Notes under the pieces: model-generated
Told to the model about the DNA's origin: nothing
The model's database searches: none
What the model saw: only the letters and a program-made list of their open reading frames with translations
NCBI GenBank assembly: GCA_002431945.1
Contig: DJET01000083.1
Coordinates: 2,006-54,259 of the forward strand
DNA from: Ruminococcaceae bacterium UBA5891
GTDB lineage: Bacteria; Bacillota; Clostridia; Oscillospirales; Acutalibacteraceae
Direction of reading: 5' to 3'
DNA length: 52,254 nt
Made by a program: the position numbers and the translations under genes
Shown here: one piece after another, positions 24,746 to 33,570 of the stretch
How positions within the stretch are numbered: the first letter of the stretch is position 1
Layout: the number at the start of each line of letters is the position of its first letter

Positions 24746-25261
24746 ATGCAGAATAAAAGAAAACCCGTGTGGACAAGTATAATAAGCTTTCTGCTGTTTT
24801 TCTTTTGCTTTATACTTCATTATACCGATTCGTTTGATATAAGCATAAGGCACGCGGCGCCGCTTGCGCTGGTGCCGCTGCTTGCGGCATATTCAATGTT
24901 TGCGCCTGTGGGAGCTTCGGCTGCGTTGGGGCTTATAATCGGTATATGTATGGACGGCTGCGCCGCAGGCGGCGTAGCGTGCTTTAATTCGGCGGTAATG
25001 CTTGTAATTGCGGTATCAGTATCGGTTACGGCAGAAAATCTGTTTAACCGAAACGTGCGGTCGGCTTTTTTGCTTTCTGTTTTGGCAAGCCTTTTTTACT
25101 ATACCGTGCGCTGGGCTGTGCTTTACGCATTTTCTGCCGGAGCGCGCAGCAGCCTTACATATCTTTTAAGCTATGCTTTTCCGAGCGCGGTTTATACATC
25201 ACTGTTTATTTTTCCGTTTTATTTCCTTTTTAAATATTTTGATAAGCTTAAGAATTTATAG
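24746..25261 (+). CDS. mreD: Rod shape-determining protein MreD
   Basis: A 171-residue, very hydrophobic protein with about five transmembrane helices, following mreC by 15 bases. MreD diverges strongly in sequence, so the call rests on size, topology and the mreB-mreC-mreD-mrdA order. It has GICMDGCAAGG, where family members often carry a G.xxD motif. ATG start, RBS AACGGAG. Confidence 0.85.
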   Translation: MQNKRKPVWTSIISFLLFFFCFILHYTDSFDISIRHAAPLALVPLLAAYSMFAPVGASAALGLIIGICMDGCAAGGVACFNSAVMLVIAVSVSVTAENLFNRNVRSAFLLSVLASLFYYTVRWAVLYAFSAGARSSLTYLLSYAFPSAVYTSLFIFPFYFLFKYFDKLKNL

Positions 25262-25276
25262 AAAGGGGCGTAACCT

Positions 25277-27250
25277 TTGCCGTTTCAGAAAAAAAGTCAG
25301 GTACAGATAACCGTTTTATCCGTAATACTTATAATTGCAATACTGTTTTATACGGCGCGCATTTACTCAATACAGGTAGTAAACGCCGCCAAATATACCG
25401 ATAAAAACGACGGCGCCGCCTCTGTAAGAACGGCGGTATTAAAAGCGCCGCGCGGTGAAATTCTTGATTATTACGGCAGGCAGATCGCCGTAAACCGAGA
25501 CGGGTATAACATTGTTTTTAACAAGGCGTATGTTAAGGATAATCTTAACGATGTAATTTTAACGCTCGTTAACCTGCTTGATCAAAGCGGGGCGGAGTAT
25601 AAGGACGAGCTGCCTATGAGCAAGGAAGCGCCTTACGGCTTTAAGGAGGGCGAAAGCACCGATAAGCTTATTTCAAAATTAGAGCTTGCGCATTACGCAA
25701 CTGCGCAAAACTGCTTTGACGCAATGGTTGAAAAATATAAGCTTGAAAAATACAATACCGAGGAACAGCGCAAAATAATGGGCGTTCGCTACGGTATGGA
25801 TATCGCTGATTTTTCAATTTCATATCCCTATACCTTTGCAGAGGATATCCCCACCGAGCTTATGCGCAAAATTTCCGAATCGGGATTTATGCTTTCGGGC
25901 GTTTCGGTAGACGTTACGCCGTTCAGGGAGTACACGGATACCTCACTTGCGGTAAATCTTATAGGCACGGTAGGTCCTATTTTTGCCGAGGATTGGGACG
26001 AATATAAAAAGAAGGGCTATTCCTACAACGATAAGGTAGGCAAAAGCGGTATTGAAAAATGGGGCGAGGAATATTTAAGAGGAACCGACGGCGAGATAAC
26101 CTACCGTATCGATAACGAAGGCAATATAATCTCAAGCACGGTTACAAAGGAGCCTGTTGCGGGAAAAACCGTAATGCTTACGCTTGATAAAAAAATGCAG
26201 CGCAGCACGCAGGATTCGCTTGAACGCACCGTAAAGGAACAGCAAGCCAAGGGCGGAACGGCAAAAGCGGGAGCCGCAGTTGCAATTCATATAAATTCCG
26301 GCAAAATTATTTGCGCGGCAAATTACCCCACGTATGATTCGGCAACTCTCGGTCAGAATTACGATAAGCTTGTAAACGACCCTGCAAAGCCGCTTACAGA
26401 CAGAGCCTTTCAGGGCGTTTACCCCATAGGCTCAACAATAAAGCCCGCCGTTGCGGTGGCGGCGCTTCAGAATAACCTTTACCGTGTGGGCGAAACCGTT
26501 AACTGCGTTATGACATATAACTATTTTAACGACTACAAGCCTAAATGTATGCATTACCACGGTCCCATAAACCTTAATAACGCGCTTGCAAAAAGTTGTA
26601 ACTATTTCTTTTTTGAAATGGGCAGGCGTATAGGTGCGCTTAGACTTACCGATTATTACAAGCAGTTCGGCTTGGGCGTTGCAACCGGCGTTGAGGTAGA
26701 CGACAGCAAGGGTATACTTAAACAGCCTAAATCAAACGGCGGCGGCGATACGCTCCAGTTTGCAATAGGTCAGTTAAACGCATTTACGCCGCTTCAGCTT
26801 TGCAACTATATCGCAACCCTTGCAAACGGCGGCACGCATTACCGCGCAAGCCTTATTAGCAAAATAGTATCCTACGATATAGCCACGGTTTATAACGAAG
26901 GCGAACCTGAGGAAGTAAATAAGGTTGAAATATCCGAAGCTACCCTTAAAGCGGTAAAGGAAGGTATGCTCTCCGTTACAGAGGACGGTACGGGACGCGC
27001 AACCCTCGGTAATTACCCGATAAAGGTAGGCGGTAAGACCGGTACCGCGCAGGTAGAGGGCAAGGCGGACCACAGTCTTTTCGTTGTGTTTGCTCCATAT
27101 GAAAATCCGGAAATTGCCATTTCGGTTGTGCTTGAAAACGGCGCTTCGGGCGCGGCGGCAGGCGGAATTGTAAAGGATATGTTAGACGCATATTTCTTTT
27201 CAAATTACAATGCCGAGGGCGCGGCGGTACCGTTTACGGTGCTTAGCTGA
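25277..27250 (+). CDS. mrdA: Penicillin-binding protein 2 (elongation transpeptidase)
   Basis: Class B PBP that crosslinks peptidoglycan during elongation with RodA and MreBCD. The 657-residue protein has a membrane anchor (~8-28), a pedestal domain (RGEILDYYGRQIAVNRDGYN), a GKSGIEKWGEEYLRG linker, and the transpeptidase domain with S386-T-I-K389, S440-C-N442 and K587-T-G589. TTG start at 25277 with GAAAGGGG upstream. It is the last gene of the polA-mrdA transcript, and rodA is not adjacent. Confidence 0.95.
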   Translation: MPFQKKSQVQITVLSVILIIAILFYTARIYSIQVVNAAKYTDKNDGAASVRTAVLKAPRGEILDYYGRQIAVNRDGYNIVFNKAYVKDNLNDVILTLVNLLDQSGAEYKDELPMSKEAPYGFKEGESTDKLISKLELAHYATAQNCFDAMVEKYKLEKYNTEEQRKIMGVRYGMDIADFSISYPYTFAEDIPTELMRKISESGFMLSGVSVDVTPFREYTDTSLAVNLIGTVGPIFAEDWDEYKKKGYSYNDKVGKSGIEKWGEEYLRGTDGEITYRIDNEGNIISSTVTKEPVAGKTVMLTLDKKMQRSTQDSLERTVKEQQAKGGTAKAGAAVAIHINSGKIICAANYPTYDSATLGQNYDKLVNDPAKPLTDRAFQGVYPIGSTIKPAVAVAALQNNLYRVGETVNCVMTYNYFNDYKPKCMHYHGPINLNNALAKSCNYFFFEMGRRIGALRLTDYYKQFGLGVATGVEVDDSKGILKQPKSNGGGDTLQFAIGQLNAFTPLQLCNYIATLANGGTHYRASLISKIVSYDIATVYNEGEPEEVNKVEISEATLKAVKEGMLSVTEDGTGRATLGNYPIKVGGKTGTAQVEGKADHSLFVVFAPYENPEIAISVVLENGASGAAAGGIVKDMLDAYFFSNYNAEGAAVPFTVLS

Positions 27251-27278
27251 TAATTGTTGTTTTATTTTAAAAAAAGTG

Positions 27279-27307
27279 TTGCATTTTTCCGCATTTTGTG
27301 TTATTAT
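27279..27307 (+). promoter_or_regulatory. rpsT promoter
   Basis: TTGCAT (27279-27284), 17 bases, TATTAT (27302-27307), 37 bases before the rpsT start. Confidence 0.6.
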
Positions 27308-27343
27308 AGTTTGTACTGTGAGAATGTGTTAGGAGGTGTCACG

Positions 27344-27607
27344 ATGCCGAACATTAAATCTGCCAAAAAGCGCGTATTGGTCAGCAAGGCTAATTACGAG
27401 CACAATAAGGCTTACCGTTCTGCTTTAAGAACTGCCGTAAAAAAGGCCGACGCTGCTATTGAAGCTAATTCCGCTGATATGGCCGAGGTCGTAACGGCTG
27501 CCGTTAAGAAGATCGATCAGGCTGCCGTTAAGGGTATCATTCATAAGAATAACGCGGCAAGAAAAAAATCCGCTTTGGTTACCCGTTTCAACAAAGTAAA
27601 GGCTTAA
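27344..27607 (+). CDS. rpsT: 30S ribosomal protein S20
   Basis: An 87-residue Lys/Ala-rich primary 16S rRNA-binding protein beginning MPNIKSAKKRV and ending in the RKKSALVTRFNK region, as in the bS20 family. ATG 27344 is preceded by a strong AGGAGGTG (27331-27338); upstream in-frame codons belong to the leader and promoter. It is monocistronic between its own promoter and a strong terminator. Confidence 0.97.
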   Translation: MPNIKSAKKRVLVSKANYEHNKAYRSALRTAVKKADAAIEANSADMAEVVTAAVKKIDQAAVKGIIHKNNAARKKSALVTRFNKVKA

Positions 27608-27632
27608 TGACATCTTTTTAAGTTTAAACTGT

Positions 27633-27670
27633 AAAAGCACACGGAATGCATTTGCATTTCGTGTGCTTTT
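27633..27670. terminator. rpsT terminator (bidirectional)
   Basis: An 18-base arm at 27633-27650 pairs with 27653-27670 around a two-base gap, with one G-T pair. It has A-run and T-run flanks, so it can work in both directions. Confidence 0.85.
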
Positions 27671-27678
27671 TTATGTTT

Positions 27679-27717
27679 AAAAACCCGATAGAGGCGTTTA
27701 GCCTCTGTCGGGTTTTA
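27679..27717. terminator. aspS operon terminator
   Basis: AAAACCCGATAGAGGC (27680-27695) pairs with GCCTCTGTCGGGTTTT (27701-27716) around GTTTA. Read on the minus strand it follows the aspS stop by about 10 bases and ends in a T-run. Confidence 0.85.
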
Positions 27718-27726
27718 GTTTTGCAT

Positions 27727-29505
27727 TTACTTTTCAATAATTCCTATCGAAAGCTCCTTAAGCTGGGCGGCGTCTACTTCTGAGGGCGCGCCCGACATGA
27801 GCTCGCTTGAGTTTGAAACCTTGGGGAAGGCAAGTACGTCGCGCAGGTTATCGCAGCCGCACATAAGCATTGTAAGGCGGTCAAGCCCTATTCCCATTCC
27901 GCCGTGCGGGGGAGCGCCGAAGCGGAACGCGTCGGTTAAAAATCCGAATTTGCGGTAAGCCTCTTCGTCCGAAAGACCTAACGCCTCAAACATATGCTTT
28001 TGGAGTTCGGGATCGGTAATACGTATTGAACCGCTTGAAAGCTCTATACCGTTAAGCACTAAATCGTATGCGTCGGCAAATACCTTTTCGGGATCCGAAT
28101 CAAGGTACTGTATACATTCGTCAAGCGGCTTTGTAAACGGGTGGTGCATGGCGTCCCAATTACCTGTTTCCTCGTTATATTCAAAGAACGGGAATTCGGT
28201 TATCCAAAGGAAGTTATATTTATCTGGTATTATATCAAGCCGCTTTGCAACCGTAAGACGAAGCGCGCCCAAAACCGCAAGCACGGTTTTTTTACGGTCG
28301 GCAACTATAAGCACAACGTCGCCCTTTTCGGCACCTGTGCGCTCGTATATGGCTTTCATTTCGTCCTCGGTCATAAACTTTGCGAACGAGCAGTTCGGTT
28401 CGTCGTCTACCCAGCGTATAAACGCAAGACCTTTAGCGCCTATGCCCTTGGCCTCTTCGGTAAGCTTGTCTATTTCCTTTCTTGTATAAACCCCCGCGGC
28501 GTCTTTAGCGGTAACGGCTCTTACAGTACCGCCGTTTTTAACCGTATCGGCAAATACGCCGAAACCGCAGTTTTCAACTATATCCGAAATATCCTTTATT
28601 TTCATATCAAAGCGGGTATCGGGCTTGTCGGAACCGTAGCTTTCCATTGCCTCGGTATAGGTAAGGCGCGGCAGTGGGGTGGGTACGTCTACGCCCAAAA
28701 CCTCTTTGAACAGGCGCTTAACATATCCTTCCGCAACCTTAAACACGTCCTCTTTTTCAACAAACGACATTTCAACGTCTATCTGCGTAAATTCGGGCTG
28801 TCGGTCTGCGCGCAGGTCTTCGTCACGGTAACAGCGCGCGATCTGCATATAGCGGTCAAAGCCGGAAAGCATAAGCAGCTGCTTATAAAGCTGAGGGGAC
28901 TGAGGCAGTGCGAAAAAGCTGCCCTTATGCACGCGGGAGGGTACAAGATAATCCCTTGCGCCTTCGGGTGTTGATTTAATAAGAGTCGGGGTTTCAATTT
29001 CAATAAACCCGTTTTCATCAAAATAATCGCGCGTAACCTTGGTTATTTTGTGACGCATCATTATGTTTTTCTGAAGAGGGGGACGGCGCAGATCAAGATA
29101 CCTGTATTTAAGCCTTAATTCCTCTTTAACGCCCGTTTCGGGTAAGATTTCAAACGGGGGAGTTTCGCTTGCGCCCAAGATCAAAAGCTGTGTAACCTCA
29201 ATTTCTATATCGCCCGTGGGTATTTCGGTATTAACAGAGGAACGCATACGAACCCTGCCCTTTGCCATAACAACAAACTCGCTTCTTAACTGCGCTGCCT
29301 TTTCAAATACTTCCTTTTCGGTTGTATCGTCAAAGGCAAGCTGAATTATACCGCTGCGGTCGCGCAGGTCGGCAAATATAAGTCCGCCAAGGTCGCGCTG
29401 ACGCTGTATCCAGCCGGCTACAACAACCTCTTCGCCTATTTTTTCCTTAGTCAGCGTACCGCAATAGTCGGTGCGCTTCATACCGTTCATTCTGTCAAGC
29501 TTCAA
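27727..29505 (-). CDS. aspS: Aspartate--tRNA ligase
   Basis: Class II synthetase charging tRNA-Asp. The 592-residue protein has the N-terminal OB anticodon-binding domain (VVVAGWIQRQRDLGGLIFADLRD), motif 2 region QSPQLYKQLLM...FDRYMQIARCYRDEDLRADRQPEFTQ split by loops, the bacterial GAD insertion domain, and motif 3 GIGLDRL. Bacterial-type length. TTG start at 29505 with GGGGAG at the correct distance. ATG codons 18 and 24 bases later would also keep the domain but lack a ribosome site. It is last in the minD-mgsA-hisS-aspS unit. Confidence 0.96.
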   Translation of the reverse strand: MKLDRMNGMKRTDYCGTLTKEKIGEEVVVAGWIQRQRDLGGLIFADLRDRSGIIQLAFDDTTEKEVFEKAAQLRSEFVVMAKGRVRMRSSVNTEIPTGDIEIEVTQLLILGASETPPFEILPETGVKEELRLKYRYLDLRRPPLQKNIMMRHKITKVTRDYFDENGFIEIETPTLIKSTPEGARDYLVPSRVHKGSFFALPQSPQLYKQLLMLSGFDRYMQIARCYRDEDLRADRQPEFTQIDVEMSFVEKEDVFKVAEGYVKRLFKEVLGVDVPTPLPRLTYTEAMESYGSDKPDTRFDMKIKDISDIVENCGFGVFADTVKNGGTVRAVTAKDAAGVYTRKEIDKLTEEAKGIGAKGLAFIRWVDDEPNCSFAKFMTEDEMKAIYERTGAEKGDVVLIVADRKKTVLAVLGALRLTVAKRLDIIPDKYNFLWITEFPFFEYNEETGNWDAMHHPFTKPLDECIQYLDSDPEKVFADAYDLVLNGIELSSGSIRITDPELQKHMFEALGLSDEEAYRKFGFLTDAFRFGAPPHGGMGIGLDRLTMLMCGCDNLRDVLAFPKVSNSSELMSGAPSEVDAAQLKELSIGIIEK

Positions 29506-29531
29506 TTAAAAACACTCCCCAAATTTAAACA

Positions 29532-29548
29532 GCGGTCTTTAAGACCGC
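29532..29548. other. Intercistronic hairpin between hisS and aspS
   Basis: GCGGTCTT (29532-29539) and AAGACCGC (29541-29548) form a near-perfect palindrome in the 56-base gap. Without a T-run it is more likely an RNA-processing or stability element than a terminator. Confidence 0.4.
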
Positions 29549-29561
29549 CGAAAAAAGTCTT

Positions 29562-30869
29562 TTATTTTAATATACTATCCGCAAGCTCATCTAACGCGGC
29601 GGCGTGTACGGCGCTTAAAAGACTGCCCGAAATATCCGAAAGGGCAACCTCGGTTTCCTCGCCGCTTTGCATATTCTTTAATTTGGCACAGCCCGTTTCA
29701 CATTCGTTATCGCCCAAAACCATAGTAAAGCGCGAGCCTGTTTTGTCAGCATATTTCATTTGCGCTTTAAGCCCTCTGCCGCAAATATCGGTGTTGACCT
29801 TAAAGCCGTCCTCGCGCAAGGCGGCGCAAAGCTCGGCAGCCTTAAGCTGCGCGTTATTGCCCATAGCCGCTATAAACAGGTCGCAGTATGCGGGCTTCGG
29901 CAGTTCGGTTTTCTGCGCTTCAAGCAACAGCATAATGCGCTCAATTCCCATAGCAAAGCCGAGCGAGGGAACGTTCGGTCCACCCATTTGGGAAATGAGC
30001 CCGTCGTAGCGGCCGCCGCCGCACACGGTAGACTGCGCGCCTATATCGCCCGAAACAAACTCAAACACGGTACGGGTGTAATAATCAAGCCCTCTTACTA
30101 TATGCGGATTAACTGTAAATTCAACCCCAGCCGCCTTAAGAAAGCTTTTTACGGCTTCAAAATGCTCGCGGCAGTCGCTGCAAAGATAATCTGTTACAAC
30201 AGGCGCGTCTGCGGCAATTTTTTTGCAAACAGGGGATTTACAGTCGAGTATGCGCATAGGGTTGCGGTAAAGCCTGTCCTTACAGGTATCGCACAGCTCG
30301 TCTGTGTGCTGCTCAAAATAAGCCTTCAGCGCCGCAATATAATCTTTACGGCATTCGGGACAGCCAATCGAATTTATTTCAAGCGATATTTTTTCAATTC
30401 CCACCGAGCAAAGCACCTGACGAGCCAGGGCAATAACCTCGGCGTCCGCATTCGGTGCGGCGGCGCCTATACATTCAACGCCGAACTGGTGAAATTCACG
30501 CAGTCTTCCTGCCTGCGGCTTTTCATAGCGGTAGCAGCCGCCTACATATGCCGCCTTAACAGGCAACGCGCCGTTTACAAGGCCGTTTTCTATTGCGCTT
30601 CTTATAACTCCGGCGGTAAATTCGGGGCGAAGCGTAACAGAGCGCCCGCCCTTATCGTCAAAGGTATACATTTCCTTTTGAACCACGTCGGTAGTATCGC
30701 CAACGCTGCGCAGAAACACCTCGGTGTGTTCAAAAACAGGCACGCGTATTTCGTTAAAGCCGAAAAGACGCGCGGTTTCAAGCATTTTATTTTCAACAAA
30801 CTGCCATTTATAGCTGTCGCCCGGCAGAACGTCGTTAGTGCCCTTTACGGCACGGTTTATTTCAGACAT
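29562..30869 (-). CDS. hisS: Histidine--tRNA ligase
   Basis: Class II synthetase charging tRNA-His. The 435-residue product has motif 1 (TLRPEFTAGVIRS), motif 2 (CYRYEKPQAGRLREFHQFGVE), the HisRS motif VRGLDYYTRTVFEF, motif 3 GFAMGIERI and a C-terminal anticodon domain. A Cys-rich segment near 185-235 (CPECRKD, CDTCKDR, CKSPVCKK, CSDC) is the zinc-like insertion seen in many Firmicutes. ATG start with CGGAG upstream; 20 bases after mgsA. Confidence 0.96.
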   Translation of the reverse strand: MSEINRAVKGTNDVLPGDSYKWQFVENKMLETARLFGFNEIRVPVFEHTEVFLRSVGDTTDVVQKEMYTFDDKGGRSVTLRPEFTAGVIRSAIENGLVNGALPVKAAYVGGCYRYEKPQAGRLREFHQFGVECIGAAAPNADAEVIALARQVLCSVGIEKISLEINSIGCPECRKDYIAALKAYFEQHTDELCDTCKDRLYRNPMRILDCKSPVCKKIAADAPVVTDYLCSDCREHFEAVKSFLKAAGVEFTVNPHIVRGLDYYTRTVFEFVSGDIGAQSTVCGGGRYDGLISQMGGPNVPSLGFAMGIERIMLLLEAQKTELPKPAYCDLFIAAMGNNAQLKAAELCAALREDGFKVNTDICGRGLKAQMKYADKTGSRFTMVLGDNECETGCAKLKNMQSGEETEVALSDISGSLLSAVHAAALDELADSILK

Positions 30870-30889
30870 ACGAAAAAACTCCGGTAAAA

Positions 30890-31294
30890 TTACTTATTGT
30901 TTTTTAAGATCTCGCGCCAGTCAAGGTCGCCGCGCTCAAGACCGTGAATAAGCATTTCGGCAGTGGCAATATTTGTGGCAACCGGAATGTTGTGAACGTC
31001 GCAAAGGCGCAAAAGCGCGCGCTCGTCAGGCTCGTTGGGCTTCGGGTTTAACGGGTCGCGGAATAAAAGTAAAAGATCTATTTCATCACAGCCGATTCGC
31101 GAGGCTATTTGCTGAGCGCCGCCCTGCGAGCCGCCCAAAAATCTTACAATATTAAGACCTGTAGCCTCGGAAACGGTTTTACCCGTTGCCCCCGTTGCAA
31201 CAAGATTATATCTGCTTAAAATGCCGCAGTAAGCTATGCAGAACTGTACCATAAGCTCCTTTTTGGCGTCGTGTGCAATTAAAGCGATTGTCAT
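30890..31294 (-). CDS. mgsA: Methylglyoxal synthase family protein
   Basis: Cytosolic lyase family turning dihydroxyacetone phosphate into methylglyoxal and phosphate. The 134-residue protein keeps the family frame (IALIAHDAKKELM, ATGATGKTVSEATG, RDPLNPKPNEPDERALLRLCDVHNIPVATN split by turns). The GPLGGDQQ loop reads GGSQGGAQQ: residue 60 is Ala where the catalytic-base Asp (Asp71 in E. coli) is expected. H8, D9 and D80 remain. Activity may be reduced or different, although some Clostridial relatives seem to share this variant loop. It lies 13 bases after the MinD-like gene. Confidence 0.88.
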   Translation of the reverse strand: MTIALIAHDAKKELMVQFCIAYCGILSRYNLVATGATGKTVSEATGLNIVRFLGGSQGGAQQIASRIGCDEIDLLLLFRDPLNPKPNEPDERALLRLCDVHNIPVATNIATAEMLIHGLERGDLDWREILKNNK

Positions 31295-31307
31295 AATAAA
31301 AATCCTT

Positions 31308-32039
31308 TCATATTTTTTTTGGCTTCGGAAGCAGCGTATGCTCGCCGCAAAGCCGCTTTGCCGTTCTGTAAAAGGCCGCCGCAGGCTTGCCGCGCGGTTT
31401 TATTTTGTGCGTTACTGAAATAACGGCAAGCTCCTCGCTGTGCGGTATAACGCCTACCAGCTGTAATCCCGAACCGTCTATAATATCATCGATATTGCGG
31501 TGAAGATTTCTTTTTACAAGACTGTATGTAAAATTATTTATAATAAGCCTTGACGGGCAGGATATCTCGTTAAGCCTTGCGCTTACCGCAGCCGCGTCCC
31601 TTACCGAAACGGGATCGGGCACCGCAACCGTTAAAAACAGCGTTTCCTTCGGCAAACAGCCGTAAAGCGAAAAGTCCATTCCCGCAGGAAAATCGAAAAT
31701 AACCGTATCGTAAAGAGCGGCGGCATTTTCGGCGAAAACAGAAAACGCAAACGCGTCTATTTTGCCTATTTGAGCAGGAGCGGGAATAAGGTACAGCCCG
31801 TTTGCGCCGTCCACCTTATAAACCGCGTCGTCGATTTCCTTGCCCATAAGTATGTCGGATAAATCAAACACCGCCGATTTATCAACGCCGAGCATCAGAT
31901 CAAGGCAACGCAGCCCCTCGTCCATATCAACAAGAAGCACTTTTTTATTAAGCTTTAAAAAAGCGTATGCAAGACCTACCGAAACGGTTGATTTACCGAC
32001 GCCGCCTTTACCTGAGGTAACGGCAAAAACCTGACTCAT
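31308..32039 (-). CDS. minD: MinD-like ATPase
   Basis: Deviant-Walker ATPase (GKGGVGKS, 10-17, with signature K11) related to septum-site protein MinD: EGLRCLDLMLGVDKSAVFDLSDIL matches the MinD switch region. The 243-residue length is a little short and the C-terminus lacks a clear amphipathic membrane-targeting helix. No minC or minE is nearby. MinD genes in Clostridia often sit with mreBCD-mrdA and mgsA, and here the minD-mgsA part is on the opposite strand of that cluster. ATG start with GGTGAGG upstream. Confidence 0.85.
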   Translation of the reverse strand: MSQVFAVTSGKGGVGKSTVSVGLAYAFLKLNKKVLLVDMDEGLRCLDLMLGVDKSAVFDLSDILMGKEIDDAVYKVDGANGLYLIPAPAQIGKIDAFAFSVFAENAAALYDTVIFDFPAGMDFSLYGCLPKETLFLTVAVPDPVSVRDAAAVSARLNEISCPSRLIINNFTYSLVKRNLHRNIDDIIDGSGLQLVGVIPHSEELAVISVTHKIKPRGKPAAAFYRTAKRLCGEHTLLPKPKKI

Positions 32040-32074
32040 ATATCAGAACCCTCACCAAGATTTTTCTTCTTAAC

Positions 32075-32103
32075 ATTTTATCACAAGCTTATATCTTTGT
32101 CAA
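32075..32103 (-). promoter_or_regulatory. minD-mgsA-hisS-aspS promoter
   Basis: On the minus strand TTGACA (32098-32103), 17 bases, TAAAAT (32075-32080), about 36 bases before the minD ATG. Confidence 0.7.
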
Positions 32104-32123
32104 ATTATATCTTGCAAAAATCT

Positions 32124-32882
32124 TTATATAATTATTTCCTTTAACGGGTTAAAACCTAATTTTTCGGCAAAATCATATGCTTTTTCCTGCATTTCCGTAT
32201 TGCTGAGCTCGGTGGGGCGGTGTGCGTCGCACCCGATTATAACGTCGTTGCCGGTTTGCTTTGCAAGCTTAAAAAACCGATTTGATGGATAATGTCTTCC
32301 GCCCTCAAGCCCTAACATATTTACTTCAAGCGGAATATTCATTTTTTTAAGCTCCTTGCAAAGCCTTGTCATTTCCTTTTCGTAAACGGCGGTATCGCCC
32401 GTAAAATTAAATACGTCGGGGTGCGCTAAATATTTAAAGGCGCCGGTTTTAAGTCCCTCTGTAACCTGATCTGTATACCGCCTTAAAAGCTCAGGCTCGC
32501 TGTGAGGCGCGCCCACGTAAATGCCGTATTCCTCGCTGTCTAAAAAGTGCTGGCCCATTATCATATAATCAACGCCGTAATCTCTGCAAAAATTCTGCAA
32601 TTTATGAAATATATCGGGGAAATACTCTGCTTCAAGGCCGACGTAAATTTTAATATCGTTTTTATATTCCTGCGCAAGCTTTTTAATACAGCTTACATAT
32701 TCGGGCGCCTCGTGCGTTCTCATTCTCATTCCCGAAACAAAGCCGCCCTTATAAAACTGGGGAGCGTGGTCGGAAAAGCCGAGAATCTTCATTCCCGCCT
32801 TAATTGCGTTTTCAATGTATTCGCGTTCGCTGCCCGCGGCGTGATTGCAGCGGCGCGTATGGGTGTGGTAATTTGCAAGCAT
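32124..32882 (-). CDS. PHP-domain histidinol-phosphatase (HisK-type)
   Basis: A 252-residue metal-dependent phosphatase with the PHP motifs NYHTHTRRCNHA (5-16), GFSDHAP, GLEAEYF, MGQHFLD, LAHPDVF and IIGCDAHRP. This matches HisK/HisJ-type histidinol-phosphatases, which remove phosphate from histidinol phosphate. No other his gene is in the window, so another phosphoester is possible. ATG 32882 with AAAGGAAG upstream is preferred over TTG three bases earlier. Confidence 0.85.
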   Translation of the reverse strand: MLANYHTHTRRCNHAAGSEREYIENAIKAGMKILGFSDHAPQFYKGGFVSGMRMRTHEAPEYVSCIKKLAQEYKNDIKIYVGLEAEYFPDIFHKLQNFCRDYGVDYMIMGQHFLDSEEYGIYVGAPHSEPELLRRYTDQVTEGLKTGAFKYLAHPDVFNFTGDTAVYEKEMTRLCKELKKMNIPLEVNMLGLEGGRHYPSNRFFKLAKQTGNDVIIGCDAHRPTELSNTEMQEKAYDFAEKLGFNPLKEIII

Positions 32883-32952
32883 CAAATCTTCCTTTCGTTT
32901 TAATTTTAATTCATAAGGCTTTGGTTGTCAATAACTATAAGGCTCTTTTTAT

Positions 32953-32981
32953 TTGACAATTCAAATCAGTAATGTTATGAT
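32953..32981 (+). promoter_or_regulatory. Promoter of the GNAT gene
   Basis: TTGACA (32953-32958), 17 bases, TATGAT (32976-32981), 15 bases before the ATG. Confidence 0.7.
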
Positions 32982-32996
32982 AATTAAGGTGATAAT

Positions 32997-33518
32997 ATGT
33001 TAATAAGAAAAGCTGACGAAAGCGATATAAAGGAAATAAATGAAATATATGACCGCGTTTTGGAAAGGGAGGAAAGGGGAGAAACCTCCATCGGCTGGAT
33101 AAGGGGCGTATACCCGACCGAAAAGACCGTGCGCGAGGCGTTTGACGCCGGCGAGCTTTTTGCGGCGTTCGATAACGGCAGGGCTGTTGCCGCCGCAAGG
33201 ATAAACCGCGTTCAGGTTCCCGAATATGCAAACGCCGCTTGGGAATATAACGCGCCAGACGACCGCGTTATGGTTTTGCATACCTTAGCGGTAGATCCTA
33301 TGTGCGCGGGTAAGGGAATAGGCAGCGGCTTTGTGAAATTTTACGAGGATTATGCTGCCGAAAATAACTGCCCTTATTTAAGAATGGATACCAACGAACG
33401 CAACACGGCTGCACGCAGGCTTTATAATAAGCTTGGCTACCGCGAGGCGGATATTGTACCCTGCGATTTTAACGGAATAAAGGGCGTAAGGCTTGTTTGC
33501 CTTGAAAAAAAGCTTTAA
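32997..33518 (+). CDS. GNAT family N-acetyltransferase
   Basis: A 173-residue single-domain acetyltransferase: N-terminal strand-helix MLIRKADESDIKEINEIYDRV, core VLHTLAVDPMCAGKGIGSGFVKF with the acetyl-CoA loop, then RMDTNERNTAARRLYNKLGY. Substrate unknown. ATG 32997 with AAGGTGA just upstream, behind a short leader from its own consensus promoter. Divergent from the PHP phosphatase. Confidence 0.88.
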   Translation: MLIRKADESDIKEINEIYDRVLEREERGETSIGWIRGVYPTEKTVREAFDAGELFAAFDNGRAVAAARINRVQVPEYANAAWEYNAPDDRVMVLHTLAVDPMCAGKGIGSGFVKFYEDYAAENNCPYLRMDTNERNTAARRLYNKLGYREADIVPCDFNGIKGVRLVCLEKKL

Positions 33519-33525
33519 TTAACAA

Positions 33526-33554
33526 TTTACAAAGCTTTTGTTTACTGATATAAT
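33526..33554 (+). promoter_or_regulatory. Promoter of the DnaD-dnaC-mnmG operon
   Basis: TTTACA (33526-33531), 17 bases, perfect TATAAT (33549-33554), 16 bases before the ATG. Confidence 0.7.
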
Positions 33555-33570
33555 GTGTTAGAGGTGCAAT

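Noticed and set aside
28141..28974. 277-codon plus-strand open frame opposite aspS
   Set aside because: Shadow of aspS in a GC-skewed codon frame; no recognisable domain.
29760..30887. 375-codon plus-strand open frame opposite hisS
   Set aside because: Exact antisense shadow of a fully conserved synthetase gene; the product is a low-complexity mix with no motif and no ribosome site.
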